From Rhizophagus clarus (Eukaryota > Glomeromycota > Glomeromycetes > Glomerales > Glomeraceae): 64,000 nucleotides of DNA. Both the position numbers and the translations under genes were made by a program. Below the pieces are notes generated by a model that worked only from the letters and a program-made list of their open reading frames with translations, did not search any database and was not told where the DNA came from. The stretch lies in the NCBI GenBank assembly GCA_015698045.1, contig BLAL01000297.1, forward strand, positions 620,001-684,000, read 5' to 3'. Below are positions 19,229 to 31,329 of the stretch, piece after piece. Each line of letters opens with the position of its first letter. Within the stretch, counting starts at the first letter, position 1.

Positions 19229-19780
19229 TCAAATTATGGTCGAATTATGGTCAATTATGGTCGAATTATAGTCAATTGATGGTCGAATTATGGTCAAATT
19301 ATGGTCAAATTATGGTCAAATTATGGTCAAATTATGGTCAAATTATGGTCGAATTATGGTCGAATTATGGTCAAATTATGGTCGAATTATGGTCAAATTA
19401 TGGTCAAATTATGGTCAAATTATGGTCAAATTAAATTATGGTCAAATTATGGTCAAATTATGGTCAAATTATGGTCAAATTATGGTCAAATTATGGTCAA
19501 ATTATGGTCAAATTATGGTCAAATTATGGTCAAATTATGGTCAAATTATGGTCAAATTATGGTCAAATTATGGTCAAATTATGGTCAAATTATGGTCAAA
19601 TTATGGTCAAATTATGGTCAAATTATGGTCAAATTATGGTCAAATTATGGTCAAATTATGGTCAAATTATGGTCAAATTATGGTCAAATTATGGTCAAAT
19701 TATGGTCAAATTATGGTCAAATTATGGTCAAATTATGGTCAAATTATGGTCAAATTATGGTTAAATTATGGTCGACTGAC
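19207..19780 (+). repeat. 11-bp tandem array (AAATTATGGTC), about 50 copies
   Basis: A nearly perfect 11-mer array from about 19229 to 19775, with a few GAATTATGGTC variants at the left and one short slip near 19434. Because 11 is not a multiple of 3, all three plus frames read the same MVKLWSNYGQI-like cycle; these long open frames are artefacts of the repeat. A three-to-four-unit version exists at 30966-31010. Confidence 0.95.
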
Positions 19781-19925
19781 CAATTTTTGTAGAATCATAT
19801 AACGAATAATAAAATTTATTATAGCACATAATATTTAGAATTACAAATAAAATACATAGTATCTTTATTTATATTAATAAGTATTTAAAATAAAAACATT
19901 CATCATAATAATATGTTAGTATACT
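19776..19925 (+). repeat. ~150-bp unit shared with 31017-31163
   Basis: After the 11-mer array, GACCAATTTTTGTA followed by about 140 bp of AT-rich sequence is repeated almost exactly at 31017-31163. Both copies follow the same left block, so the whole 19036-19925 region and 30764-31163 are two copies of one repeat that differ mainly in array length. Confidence 0.85.
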
Positions 19926-20150
19926 TTGCTGAAACTTGAAGTTTACAATCGATATTGAATAAATATCATAACGATGTCATTACGATATCATTACGATATT
20001 TTAACAAAAAATCGAATCGACGTCATTAAGTTAGTCTTAACTATGTTTATTCGATATTGATTGGTTCGATATCTCTGCGATCACTATACGACATTTATTT
20101 GATATCGTAACTATATCATAGCGATATCATATTAACATCGAATTAACATT

Positions 20151-20640
20151 GCCAAAGTATTATAACATTTATTTGATATCGTAACTATATCGTAAAGATA
20201 ACATATTAACATCGAATTAACATTGCCAAAGTATTATAACATTTATTTGATATCATAACTATATCGTAAAGATAACATATTAACATCGAATTAACATTGC
20301 CAAAGTATTATAACATTTATTTGATATCATAACTATATCGTAAAGATAACATATTAACATCGAATTAACATTGCCAAAGTATTATAACATTTATTTGATA
20401 TCGTAACTATATCGTAAAGATAACATATTAACATCGAATTAACATTGCCAAAGTATTATAACATTTATTTGATATCGTAACTATATCGTAAAGATAATAT
20501 ATTAACATCGAATTAACATTGCCAAAGTATTATAACATTTATTCAATATCATAACTATATCGTAAAGATAACATATTAACATCGAATTAACATTGCAAAG
20601 TATTATAACATTTATTCAATATCGTAACTATATCGTAGCG
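20151..20640 (+). repeat. 74-bp tandem repeat, about 7 copies
   Basis: Units start GCCAAAGTATTATAACATTT at 20151, 20225, 20299, 20373, 20447 and 20521, with a shorter last unit. Degenerate units extend left to about 19975 and right to about 20790. The unit is rich in GATATCGTAAC and ATTAACATCG words. The stretch 19926-22377 contains no gene that I can support. Confidence 0.9.
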
Positions 20641-20954
20641 ATATCATATTAACATCAAATTAATATTACGAAAATGTTTTTACATTTACTCGACATCATA
20701 ATTATGTCATAGAAATATCATATTAATATTGAATTAACATCACTAAAGTATTATAACATTTATTTGATATCATAACTACATCATAGTAATTTCATAAATT
20801 ACATCATAAAAAATGATTTTATATTTATTACATTATAATAATAATTTACATTAATAATAATAATAAGAAAATAAACAAGAAAATAAAGGTGTCCGTTCAA
20901 CATTAGGTACCGATTCCTAGCAGATCCTTACGCAGTACTCTAGGGTTTTAGTTT

Positions 20955-21022
20955 TAGTAGCTTTGGTTTTGGTTTTGGTTTTAGTTTTGGTTTAGTTTTG
21001 GTTTTAGTTTTAGTTTTCTCCC
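20955..21022 (+). repeat. TTTTGG/TTTTAG hexamer tract
   Basis: About ten TTTTGG or TTTTAG hexamers in a row, flanked by CTCTAGGG (left) and CCCTAGAG (right), which are inverted relative to each other. A simple low-complexity tract; no gene. Confidence 0.8.
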
Positions 21023-22377
21023 TAGAGTTTTTGATCACGCTTTCACCATACAGGTTTACTAACGTCTACTAAGGCGCACGCCTAATAGAACAACAACACC
21101 TGAGAAGTGAAGTAATATTCAATGTGGATAGAGTGGATGGGTCAGATATGATAAATAGTGAAAACAAAATGGAAACGAAACAAAGGCGAAAAGAAAAAAG
21201 AAGACAAGATCAAAAAGAAATGATAAAGAATATTGATGGAAAAGATGAAACGAAAAGAAAGGGAGACGAAGAAAGAGAAATAAAAGGAAAAAGAAACAAA
21301 AACTGAAGGGAGAACGAAAGGGGGGTCACATTTTCCTTTTTCTTTTTTTTCTTTTCATGTAATGAGTGAATACATCTTATTCCTTTTATTCTATACATAA
21401 GTAGGATCTAATCGCTAAGGGTAAATTTAAAAAAATAAAAAATATAAAAAAAACAATTATGATTAATATAATATACTCTTTATAAAATATATTTAAATTT
21501 TAAATTTAATACATAACCTTGGGATAATGGTTAGAGCAGGTAATCTCTGGGATTTTGAGAAAAAATAAAAATGATAATATTTTTAACGTTAGCTCTTTAA
21601 ATTTGGAAGTGTTAATTCTTAAAACCATAATATTATAAAAAAAAAATGCTGGCTGCTACGACTGACGCCACCCCAGACAAAGTAATTGGCGGCAGAAAAT
21701 GTCATAAAATATCCAGCCCTATTTCATAACATTTTCCTCCAGGCTAAGCAAATATTACAAAAGAAAGCTCAAATATATTCAGCAATTTGAACATAGCATT
21801 TGAGAATACATTCTAACTCTCTTAAGTAATACCACAGTCTAACAAAGAAAGACTCAAACTATACCCTATTGTAAAGAAAGTACATAACCAATCCCTCCTA
21901 CAGAACCAGTAGACTTTACGAATATGGTAGAGTCCAAAAAAATATGAAAAATATGTGTATATGACATTTTCATACCTGCTTAATGGTTTCACTATTTATT
22001 TGAAAGTAGTTTTTTTGTCTTATGCGTTTTTTGGCGAACGGTCTTCGTGTTGGTGGCTATATCGAATATAAACCAAAATGCCAAAGTATTGTTAATATTG
22101 TAAAAGATAAGTAAAGTAAAAGAGAGAAGAAGAAAATACCATAAAGTGTTAAAGTGTTAAGACAAGTATAATATTTAAGAAGAGAGAAGTTTATTTTTGA
22201 AAATAAACAAAACATTACGAATTTTAGCTATTTTAGATCTCACATGCATGTAAACAAATCAATTTTGATTGGTTAATTTTAATATATTACATCATGCATA
22301 ATGATTAATGTGATTTTATTGGTTAATTTTAAAACTGACACAAATTATATATTTATATAATCAAACAATTATACAGC

Positions 22378-24195
22378 TGTAAAATAAAAATTATTTTTTA
22401 TCCAAATTCTATTTGTGGTATCATGATTAGGTAGTTGGCACCTTTCTGAATTACAATTATGAATAAAATGTACTTTTTGAAAATTATCTATTACAGTAAT
22501 TGGAAAATGCGTCTCCATTTATTTCCTGTTGCTTGAAGGCGGTAAAGTGGACATTTTAATACTGAATGTTCAGCTCCAGTATCCTCAAACCAATCTATAA
22601 CAATAAAGGCATAATATTTGTCATTATTACTTTTATGTCGAAAGATACCTTTGATAACTGCATAAGATTCTTCATGATCTTCTTCATAAATTGTGATAAA
22701 ATCACCAAGGTGTAAGTAGACTTTTGAAAGGATACCACTTTCTTCTTCAAATGTATATGATGCCAATTTGTACCAACTAGTTGAAACATTCATAAGTGCT
22801 GCCTCAAATTTCATATCCACATAAGATAAAAACAACTCAGTTTTAAAATTATGCAAAGTTAAGAGAAGTGAATCACGTTCCTGCTTTGACATTCTTTTTT
22901 TTAAGGAAATATTGGAAATAAAATTTACCGGTGAAACAACTAAAATAAAGATCAGATACATGTGAAAAAATAAATATAAAGTATATATTATATTATATTA
23001 TACTATTACTACTATCTTACCTTTTGTGTCATCAACATCTTGAGCTTGTTCTTCAATTGAATATTTATCCTCTGTAACATACCAGTTCAGAAATAATTGG
23101 CCAAAATTTGAATTTGTAAATCCAGTACAAGATCTATTAAATCTTGGATCTATACCACCATCTGCTAAATGTCGAATTGCAAATAGAGTATTGTAACGTT
23201 TTAATAAATCCAAATCTATGTTTTTGCAATTAGTCATTGGTACCATTCCTTTAAATATACGATGAACCATTTCTTTTATACCCACTTGGGTATTAGTAAG
23301 TGTCCCAAAGGTTTTAGCATGCATCAAAAGATGCATATTAACGTGTATATTTGGTAAATTAACAAAACTAACAAAAACCTATAAAAAAATAAAATAATAT
23401 TAATTATTTAAAAATTATTTCCATATTCTGAATTTCAAGTTCATAATTATACCTTTGGAAGGATTGAAAACTCTTCTTCAAGACATTGCTGTAATTCCTC
23501 ATAGCTATCTGACGTAAATTCCCTATTAAATACTATTCTCATAGTTTTTGCAACATGTACCCAACAAGCTATAATATTTTTTGGTACTAAGCTAATTCGA
23601 GATGCATTATAGAAACATTGTGCTTCTGAAGCTAACAAAATAGTGCCGTAGCCGTATAATTATTAAAGTACAGTGCAAATTCACCATCACAGGATGGTAT
23701 CTCGTCTTTATCCAAAGCTTCAATAATTTGATGTATTTCTTCCTCTTCGCCATTACGTTCCTCTTCATCATTATTACGTTCCTCTTCCACTTCATTATCA
23801 TCATTGTTACCTTCCCCTTCCTCCTCTTCATCATTGATTTCATTATCATCTACTTCCTCCTCTTCGCTATTGTAATCGTTGTCACTTTCTTCTTCCTCTT
23901 CAGTATCTGATGAATTTATATCATCTTGCGAAAATATCATCTCATCATTGTAGTGTTGAGGATTAATTGAATCATATGCATTATCATCATCATTATTGTC
24001 TTGAAAACTTAAATTACCATCTTCATAATCATATTGAAAGTCCATGTCTTCGTTATCATTATCAGGTGAACGTACGGGTGAACGTATTGCTACTCTCTCG
24101 TCAGATTCTGTTGTCTCATTAGGGTTGCTGTAGGAAAACCGATTTCGAATTCGAATTGGTTTTATTGGTTCGATATGATTAAATCGTCTTCTCAT
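22378..24195 (-). pseudogene. Transposon-type gene with acidic N-terminus and BAH-like domain, broken
   Basis: ATG 24195 opens MRRRFNHIEPIKPIRIRNRF, then a long Asp/Glu-rich region and a segment ending NNYTATALFC before TAG 23632-23634. In a new frame a segment (SRISLVPKNIIACWVHVAKT) leads to exon ends with good splice sites: introns 23379-23452 (74 nt) and 22940-23020 (81 nt). The next exons read KEMVHRIFKGMVP and DLDLLKRYNTLFAIRHLADG, then a BAH-like domain (VYLHLGDFITIYEEDHEESY ... YYAFIVIDWFED). A 1-bp loss near 22500 moves the last ~40 codons to another frame, ending at 22378. This layout resembles a large transposon-derived family of Rhizophagus with C-terminal BAH domains. BAH domains bind chromatin. 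Confidence 0.6.
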
Positions 24196-25517
24196 CTTTA
24201 TAAAAAATTTAAGATATCTTAATTTAGAATTTTATGATTCAATTAAAGCTTTAAATTATAAATACCTTTATATTATCAGCGTGTCGACAAAAAAAAAACC
24301 CCAAAAAAAAAAGCAAAATAGTTGATCAATTCGGTTAAAATCAATGCCGATTTTGTTACATATCTGTACCAGGTCATTAGCCAATTATTTACGGTATTCT
24401 CAAAACGGAGTAAATTAAGTTCGAATTAAGTTCTAATTATCGGTATATATTGATGTTCCGATGCCGATATTGATGTACAATTTTTTTAACTATAATGTAG
24501 TATACAAATCGGCAAAGAATTTTTATGTGGTAAGGTAGCGGTGAGAAGAATTTCTTTTTAAAAAAAAAATTTTATGTGATCATATTCTTTTTTTTTTAAC
24601 AATTTATTTAAGACCACCGATTGTCTTCTTATCTGTATTCACAATTTCACACTTGGGATTATGTAAGGAAATTAAGAATTACTTTTATCGATTTGTATAC
24701 AGTTAGTGAGTTGATTTATAATAAAAAAAAATATATTTTTTTTATTGATATAAAATATTTTCTATTGCTGATATACTTGTGGCCAACCTTATTAAAAATA
24801 ATATTTCTTTTTTATAAATTGTACCTAAAATCTGAATTTATTGACTTAAATAATTTTTCTAAATCTGAAGAACGTAACGAGTATTCAAATCACATGATAT
24901 ATTCGAATCACGTCCAATAATATTTGAATATCTAACAAATATTCAATCTTACTTTGTTAAACTTGATGATAACTAAATTACCACAATAAAAAATTATTTT
25001 TTTATTTGCTATGCAAAATTAGCGTACCTATTCTTTGAATCGTCCTCCTTATTGCTCATTGTTATAGAACTTCGAATAGCAATCGTCAATTAGCAAAGAT
25101 AACTATAATGAAACAAACACTTAACCCTGTTTTTTGTAATAATGTAATAAAATATCTATACGCAAATGATATGCAGGATCTATGATTACATTAAGATCAT
25201 AAAAATTTGGGTAAAATTTTTATGAATTATTATAAGGTCCAAGAAAATTATATTTTTAAGACATGCTTTGAATAAATTAATAAATGGTGTAATCAAAAAA
25301 ATATGCGTAATATATGTAGGATCTAAAGATGATTACATTAAGATCTATGCAGAATCGTAATATGGAGTTCAAGAAATAATAATAAAATTTATTATAAATA
25401 TGGAGCCTGTTCGCCATTTCACTCATTTTAAAATACTTTCTTTCTCTAATTAAATTAATTACTCTCAATTACTCGATTTTATAATATTTTTTTTTTATTT
25501 CATAATAATATTAAAAA
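24196..25517. other. Intergenic, AT-rich, no gene supported
   Basis: Contains poly-A/poly-T runs (about 24290, 24560-24600) and AT-rich sequence. Open frames here (for example near 24621-24920) are short and composed of Ile/Leu/Tyr/Phe from AT bias; I do not support them. Confidence 0.6.
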
Positions 25518-26004
25518 ATGGCACAATTAAATACCGGGGCTTTACAGTGGCCAAATGACGCTACTCTCTCGTTAATTCAGTATCGTCGATTGTATCAACG
25601 ATTTTTTTGTACTACTGCCATTCACGATCAAAAGGTGATTCGGAACCATATATCGCAAAACATAAATAATGATCACCAAAACTTCACGCCAACAAAAAGA
25701 CAGTGCAGGAATAAATGGAATGCACTAAAAAGTGGTTATGAAAATTTAAAAAGGTTATTGAGTGGAAATCCGGAAGGATTTCCTACTCACACACCAACTC
25801 TTCATGATGAACGTTTTCATGATGAGTTGTCAGATGAATTCTGGCTTGCTGAAAGTAACAATTTATTATTTAATTGATTTTTTTTATTTAATTTATCACA
25901 TTTATAATTAACTAATTGTTTTATTTTAAGCACCGGTCCGCGCAGCGAGAAGAAATAGGGTAGATCGTAGGAGATATGAGTATCGAGAGCGCAGGCGCTC
26001 TTGA
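25518..26004 (+). CDS. Myb/SANT-like DNA-binding protein, two exons (136 aa)
   Basis: Exon 1 is 25518-25854 and exon 2 is 25931-26004, joined across a 76-nt GT..AG intron in phase 1. Exon 1 shows the trihelix/Myb-like pattern LIQYRRLYQRF ... FTPTKRQCRNKWNALKSGY, where QCRNKW is the recognition-helix signature, followed by YENLKRLL and a conserved-looking FHDELSDEFW motif. Exon 2 encodes a short Arg-rich tail (RRNRVDRRRYEYRERRRS). It is likely nuclear and DNA-binding. It lies inside the 14.4-kb insertion. A similar gene with an Arg-rich tail lies at 36459-38422 inside another TIR element. Both splice sites are standard and no stop interrupts the frame. Confidence 0.7.
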
Positions 26005-26085
26005 TCTCATCACCGTCACGAGCGCGGGCGCTCTTGATCTCATTACCGCCACGAGCGCAGGCGCTCTTATTCTCCTTACCCCCGT
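25987..26085 (+). repeat. GC-rich 33-bp tandem repeat (3 copies)
   Basis: Three 33-bp units starting GAGCGCAGGCGCTC, each containing a 6-bp inverted repeat (GAGCGC/GCGCTC). It overlaps the last codons of the Myb/SANT-like gene. It stands out as GC-rich in an AT-rich region. Confidence 0.85.
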
Positions 26086-26637
26086 CATCGACACCGTCAT
26101 TAAAACAATTTTTTTTTTATCATTTTACCTTTACTATTTTCTATTTTTTTTTTTTATTTTTATATTATAAATTTTTATTTCATTTTCATTTTTATATTTT
26201 ATTATATATATATATTTTTGATAATAAAATTCTAATTACAATGTCAAATTTAACATATATTATTCGTGTTTGTAATACAATAAATTGTATTACAATAAAT
26301 TACAATGGTCAAATTTAAACAATATTATTCGTGTTTGTAATGTTTGTAATACAATAAATCAGCGTTAAAATATTACTTCTCACTCCTTTTTTATAAAAAT
26401 GGGAATTTAAAACGAAATATTCCATTAATTTTTCTCACTCCCTTTTCCATCATAATTCTTTCGATATTTTCAACTGATTCTGCATTCCTCACAATGTCGA
26501 GATCATGTATATTTTCCAATTGTGTACTGTTATCATAATTTACAATAACCAAGATTTCATATTTATATCGTAAGGATGCAGTACGTTTTTTTTTCTTTTC
26601 TATATCCATATTTTTTTGTTTATATTTTCCTGATACT
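26005..26637. other. Intergenic, no gene
   Basis: Poly-T-rich sequence after the 33-bp array, with two partial copies of a TATTATTCGTGTTTGTAATA block near 26255 and 26325. No supported gene. The minus-strand frame 26391-26660 overlaps the next gene's start and looks like a shadow. Confidence 0.5.
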
Positions 26638-28956
26638 ATGTCTAAACGTAAATCATCCAAAAGTAAAGAAATAGAAGTTAGAACAGGTATATATATTACT
26701 TTTTTTAATAAGATTTGCTTATATGTAAGGATAATAAATAGTAAAATACCAAAAATATATATGAAAGGACCGAAAAAAAGTCAAAAGAACTCAGGACAAA
26801 TTGGTATTGCGAAAAAGAGAAGAGATATAGACATTGAAGAGGCGAATGAATTAATGTCAGGTAATATTAATATGTGTAGACTTTAATTCATTGATATTAA
26901 TCTAATTAAAACAATTGCAATGATATATTACATATAGGTGTGAGTGTCAATAAACCAAACGTAATAGTTGAAGAGGGAGTAAGGGACAAAAGTGATGAGG
27001 ATTACGATAATGATGATGATGATGATGATGAAGGAGATGATAATGGCGAAGAAGCAGATGAAATTCCAGAACAATTTCGAAAGCATTCAAAATTGGAAAT
27101 AGTTAACTGGCTTATCAAACACCCTGAAATCTTACGACTCGCAAATGAAATGAACGAATCATCAGATGTTGTTGAATCAAAAAATAATGAAGTTAGTATT
27201 GAATCAATATGGTAATATTTATTATGTTTAAATCATTAAATAATGCGTCTTCTAATGTTTTAGGATAAAATCCGACTCTGGGATGAGTCAGTAAAATGTC
27301 TATTCCTGCGCGTGAGGAATCCAGACAATAAGGTTCTTGATGACCTGATCATAAAGATTTTCCGAATCAAGATATATACTAGCGAGGCAAAAAGCTATCT
27401 TGAACGTACTCGTAAGTTCCTTACAGATTTCAGGAATAAATTCAATCAAAATATTTTAAGCTTTGTAGAAGAATATAAAGAAATAAGAAAAAGCAGGTAT
27501 ATGTTTAATTGTTTTGTTGGCAATAAATAGTGCTGTAATTGTATTATTAATAATTAATGAATAAAATAGAGGTACCACTGGAAATATATCTCAGAAAGAG
27601 ATTAAAGAATATGTTGACGAAAGTGTTGCACAAAAAATTTTAAGCAGACAACTTGTTGCCGTAAACATTTCAGAATTAATTAACAATGGAGGTTTGGTTA
27701 CATTAGTTGATTTCGTTAGAGAAGCTGTCAGAATCTCGTGGAATGGTAAAAAATTAGCTGCTATTAAGGCGTTAGATAGAATGACAAAGGAATTATCTAT
27801 ACCATCAAGAAGCGGTAGTAACATCGTTAATTCTTTATCGGTAAGTTATTTTATTTATAATGTCCTTTAATCATACATAGTATTAATAATGTTAAATTAT
27901 ACATAGTTATAAAATCTTTAGTAAAAGCTCATGCCTAATTTTTTTATAAAATTATGTATTTTATAACGATAATAAATTTAGTAAGTTTTTACGAGTGAAT
28001 TGACCATTATTCTAAACATCACACCTTAATGTTTTTAATTAAAAAAAAAAATTTGGGAGACGTTTAGATTACTCTTTGTATAAATAATTTGAATTATGTA
28101 ACGTGTGTTAGTGTGTACCCTCATTTACACAATATTTAGTGTACATCTGATCTTGACCTTGAATGTTCTATTACTAAATAAAGTAATATATCATTAATAA
28201 AATAATCTAAATTACTTCGATAAGAAATTTCTTTCTTTTTTCTCTAAAAAATTCCTAAATACCTTTCCCTCTAAAAAATAACTTACAAATGATGGAAAAT
28301 GATTCACCGAAGAAGCAAAAATAAGTTAAAAGAAAGGAAAATAAATCCTTTTCAAATAATAAAAGAAAGAGAGATAAGGTGAGTGAACACTTTAAAACCG
28401 CTTAGAGTGGTTACTAGGTTCGCCTTAGTTTTTCAGATCTTTTAGATAGCTTTTTTTATTTTTTTTTATACATATCTTTTTTTTTTTTTATTTATTTTTT
28501 TGGAGGGTTTAATAAAAGGATTTGTGAAGTATATAATTGTATTCGGTTGTTATCTGGTTTCTAATCAAAAAATTGGTTTAGGTCAACTCTTTAATCGAAA
28601 CGATTAAAATAAAGATAAAGGTAATTATAAATTATTATTTATAAATAATATCATCATCAATTACTAATATTTATTTAGAAATTACACAATTAAAATGACA
28701 AAAAATATTTGCTGTAGAATTATATTAACAAAAGTTAAACCAAATAATAGAAATAGAAAATAAATTAGAAAATGAAACTATTAAATGGCAAATGTATAGA
28801 AAATAAATTTATAAATAATTTTGTTAATAAATTATAATTCAGTTCTCTCAACTATTCTATTGACTTCCATTCTTATTTTTTACTTTTTTTGATTTTTTAC
28901 AGCAACAACTCATCAATAATTTGGAACAGGTAGCATTAGTCGTATCGAAGATCTAA
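26638..28956 (+). CDS. Six-exon gene, 317-aa acidic/basic protein, unknown function
   Basis: Predicted exons: 26638-26686, 26768-26860, 26938-27191, 27264-27496, 27570-27840 and 28903-28956. Phases agree throughout and no stop is met, giving 317 codons. The protein begins MSKRKSSKSKEIEVRT, has a Lys-rich segment, an Asp-rich run (DNDDDDDDEGDD), then a helical region (IPEQFRKHSKLEIVNWLIK), IRLWDESVKCLFLRVRNPDN and a C-terminal helical region ending QVALVVSKI. No known domain. The donor at 27192 (GTTAGT) is not the commonest form; using GTAATA at 27211 instead breaks the frame. Intron 5 (27841-28902, 1062 nt) is ten times longer than the others. Possibly a regulatory or transposon accessory gene of the surrounding element. 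Confidence 0.55.
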
Positions 28957-30534
28957 ATTTTCAATACGATATTTGAAATATCAATTAAAAAAAAATTTTT
29001 ATTTCTTTTTTTGTACGAATTTTACAATAATAACTATTATGATACTATATTTTTTTTAATTAGATTACAAATTATTAAAATATTTCAATTTAATATTGAA
29101 CTAAACGATCTGAAAATATACTATTTATTGTTTAACTATATCAAAATGATGTTGATACGTTCGTTATATTGCCAATATTGATATGATGTTAATTTGATAT
29201 TTATAAAATGATGTTTTTACGATGTCGTATTCATACTTAATGCATATCGATACGATATCATATCGATATCATGTTTGTTTCATATTTTTTAAAAATTTTA
29301 TTATTGTTTAATTATATCAAAATGATATCAATTCGTTATATTACCAATATCGAATTGATGTTGATTTGATATTTATAAGATAATGTTTTATAATGTCGTA
29401 TTGATACCGAATACATATTGATACGATATTATATTGATATCGTGTTTGTATCACATTTTTTAAAAATTTTATTATTGTTTAACTATATCAAAATGATGTC
29501 GATTCGTTATATTGCCAATAGTGAATTGATGTCGATTTGATATTTATAAGATGATATTTTTACGATGTCATAATGATACTGAATACATATCGATACAATA
29601 TTATATTGATATCGTGTTTGTTTCACATTTTTTTAAAAAATTATCATTGTTATAATAATATGAATATGATATCGATTAGATATTTCTTTAAGTAAATATC
29701 TTTACGATATCATTTTGATATATCCAATCAATAATGTATCGATATCATTTTGATATCATAATGATATCATTTGCAAATCAATATTGTTACAATATATATT
29801 TAATATCATTACTATATCAATTCGTCATTGTTTAGAATTTTTAAGTTTCTGTAAAGTATAACTGATAAAGTTAGTAATATTTAATAAATAGTAAAGCGTA
29901 AATATAAAAAGTTAGTAATAATTACACAAATACAAAAAGTTAAAAAAAAAAAAAGAAAAAAATACGTGATGATGTTAGTAAAATATAAAAAAAAAGAATA
30001 ACATTAGTAATATTAAAAAAAAGAATAACATTAAAAAAAGGTAAAGTTAATATTATAAAATAAAATATAGTTAGTAATCAGTACAATAAATTTAATGACA
30101 AAAATACAATAATTAATATACCTGTAAAATGTAATAAGAGTAAGAAGAAAATAAAAAAGAAAGAGTGTAAGAAAACAGAAAAAAAAGAGTGTATATTTTT
30201 TAAAAAATAAACAGAGTCGCGTTTAGTTATTTATATGCATGTTAAGATCAGGTCACGTGATAAAGATCAGACCAAATTTTGATTGGTTAATAATAGATAA
30301 ATTGAAAAACTATGTTGTAATTTTTCATCTCATATAGTTATATATATAGTGATCTTTTAAATTTGTATTAAAATTTACCTTGGACTTTTGGATACCTAAT
30401 TTTTTTAAAAGCTTCTATTTGTATATTACATGTGTCACGTGATATAATATTGTAAAATTTTGTTAATAAAATTTAGTATTATATATATATTACTCGACTA
30501 TGTTGCGATTAATTGTGATTAATGTTACATTTGT
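28957..30534. repeat. Non-coding, with ~177-bp tandem repeats (29120-29640)
   Basis: Three units of about 177 bp with the words TTATTGTTTAACTATATC, CGTTATATTGCCAATA and TTTTTACGATGTCGTA, diverged from each other. They are similar in word use (GATATCGTA, ATATCG) to the 74-bp array at 20151. The rest (29830-30534) is AT-rich with runs like AAAAAAGAATAACATTA. No gene. Confidence 0.7.
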
Positions 30535-30757
30535 AATACAAGTTTAAGAAAAGTTTGCTCGAACTTTTCTTAATTGTGATCATGTTACAATTGTAATACA
30601 AGTTTAAGAAAAGTTCACTCGAATTTTTTTTAATCGTGATCATGTTACATTTGTAATACAAGTTTAAGAAAAGTTCGCTCGAATTTTTCTTAATTGTGAT
30701 CATGTTATACAATTGTGATACAAGTTTAAGAAAAGTTCGCTCAAATTTTTCTTAATC
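30535..30757 (+). repeat. 60-bp tandem repeat with internal hairpin (4 copies)
   Basis: Units contain TTAAGAAAAGTT, a 6-nt loop, and AACTTTTCTTAA, a 12-bp inverted repeat that is intact or nearly so in each copy, followed by TGTGATCATGTTAC. The minus strand is open across it only because 60 is a multiple of 3. Confidence 0.85.
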
Positions 30758-30763
30758 GTGTAC

Positions 30764-31163
30764 AGGTCAAATGATGTCAAATCGGCTATCAATTAGTTAT
30801 CAATCAGCTATCAGGATTGATGAATAGTCAAACGAATCAATATTCAATCGGCAATAAATTATACTACCTGATTGATGCCGGATGATGTCGAAAATTGGCA
30901 CCAAATCATGTTACCGATTGAAAGATCAATGATCGTCAATTGATCATTGATTGATGGTCGATTGATGGTCAAATTATGGTCAAATTATGGTCAAATTATG
31001 GTCAATTGATGGTCGAAAGACCAATTTTTGTAAAATCATATAACAAATAATAAAATTTATTATAGCACATAATATTTAGAATTACAAATAAAATACATAG
31101 TATCTTTATTTATATTAATAAGTATTTAAAATAAAAACATTCATTATAATAATATGTTAGTAT
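30764..31163 (+). repeat. Second copy of the 19036-19925 repeat
   Basis: The same order as at 19036: AAATGATGTCAAATCGGC block, a short AAATTATGGTC array (about 3-4 units here against ~50 there), then the shared ~150-bp AT-rich tail. Confidence 0.85.
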
Positions 31164-31329
31164 ATGACTGATAAAGTTAGTAATATTTAATAAATAAATA
31201 GTAAAGCGTAAATATAAAAAGTTAGTAATAATTATAATAAAATACACAAATACAAAAAGTTAGTATTATGAAGAGTTTTTAGTAAAATATAGAAAAAAGA
31301 ATAACTATAATTTAATAAAAAGTGTATTC

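Noticed and set aside
19207..19802. Three overlapping open frames of 75-170 codons (MVKLWSNYGQI repeats)
   Set aside because: They are generated by the 11-bp tandem array and are open in every plus frame; no coding evidence.
21124..21398. Lys/Arg/Glu-rich plus frame and its antisense
   Set aside because: Purine-rich low-complexity DNA; both strands open by composition.
21518..21560. tRNA-like A-box sequence (TGGTTAGAGCAGG)
   Set aside because: No matching anticodon arm, T arm or B box; at best a fragment of a tRNA-derived SINE.
24621..24920. 99-codon hydrophobic frame
   Set aside because: AT-biased Ile/Leu/Tyr/Phe string without an ORF context or splice-consistent neighbours.
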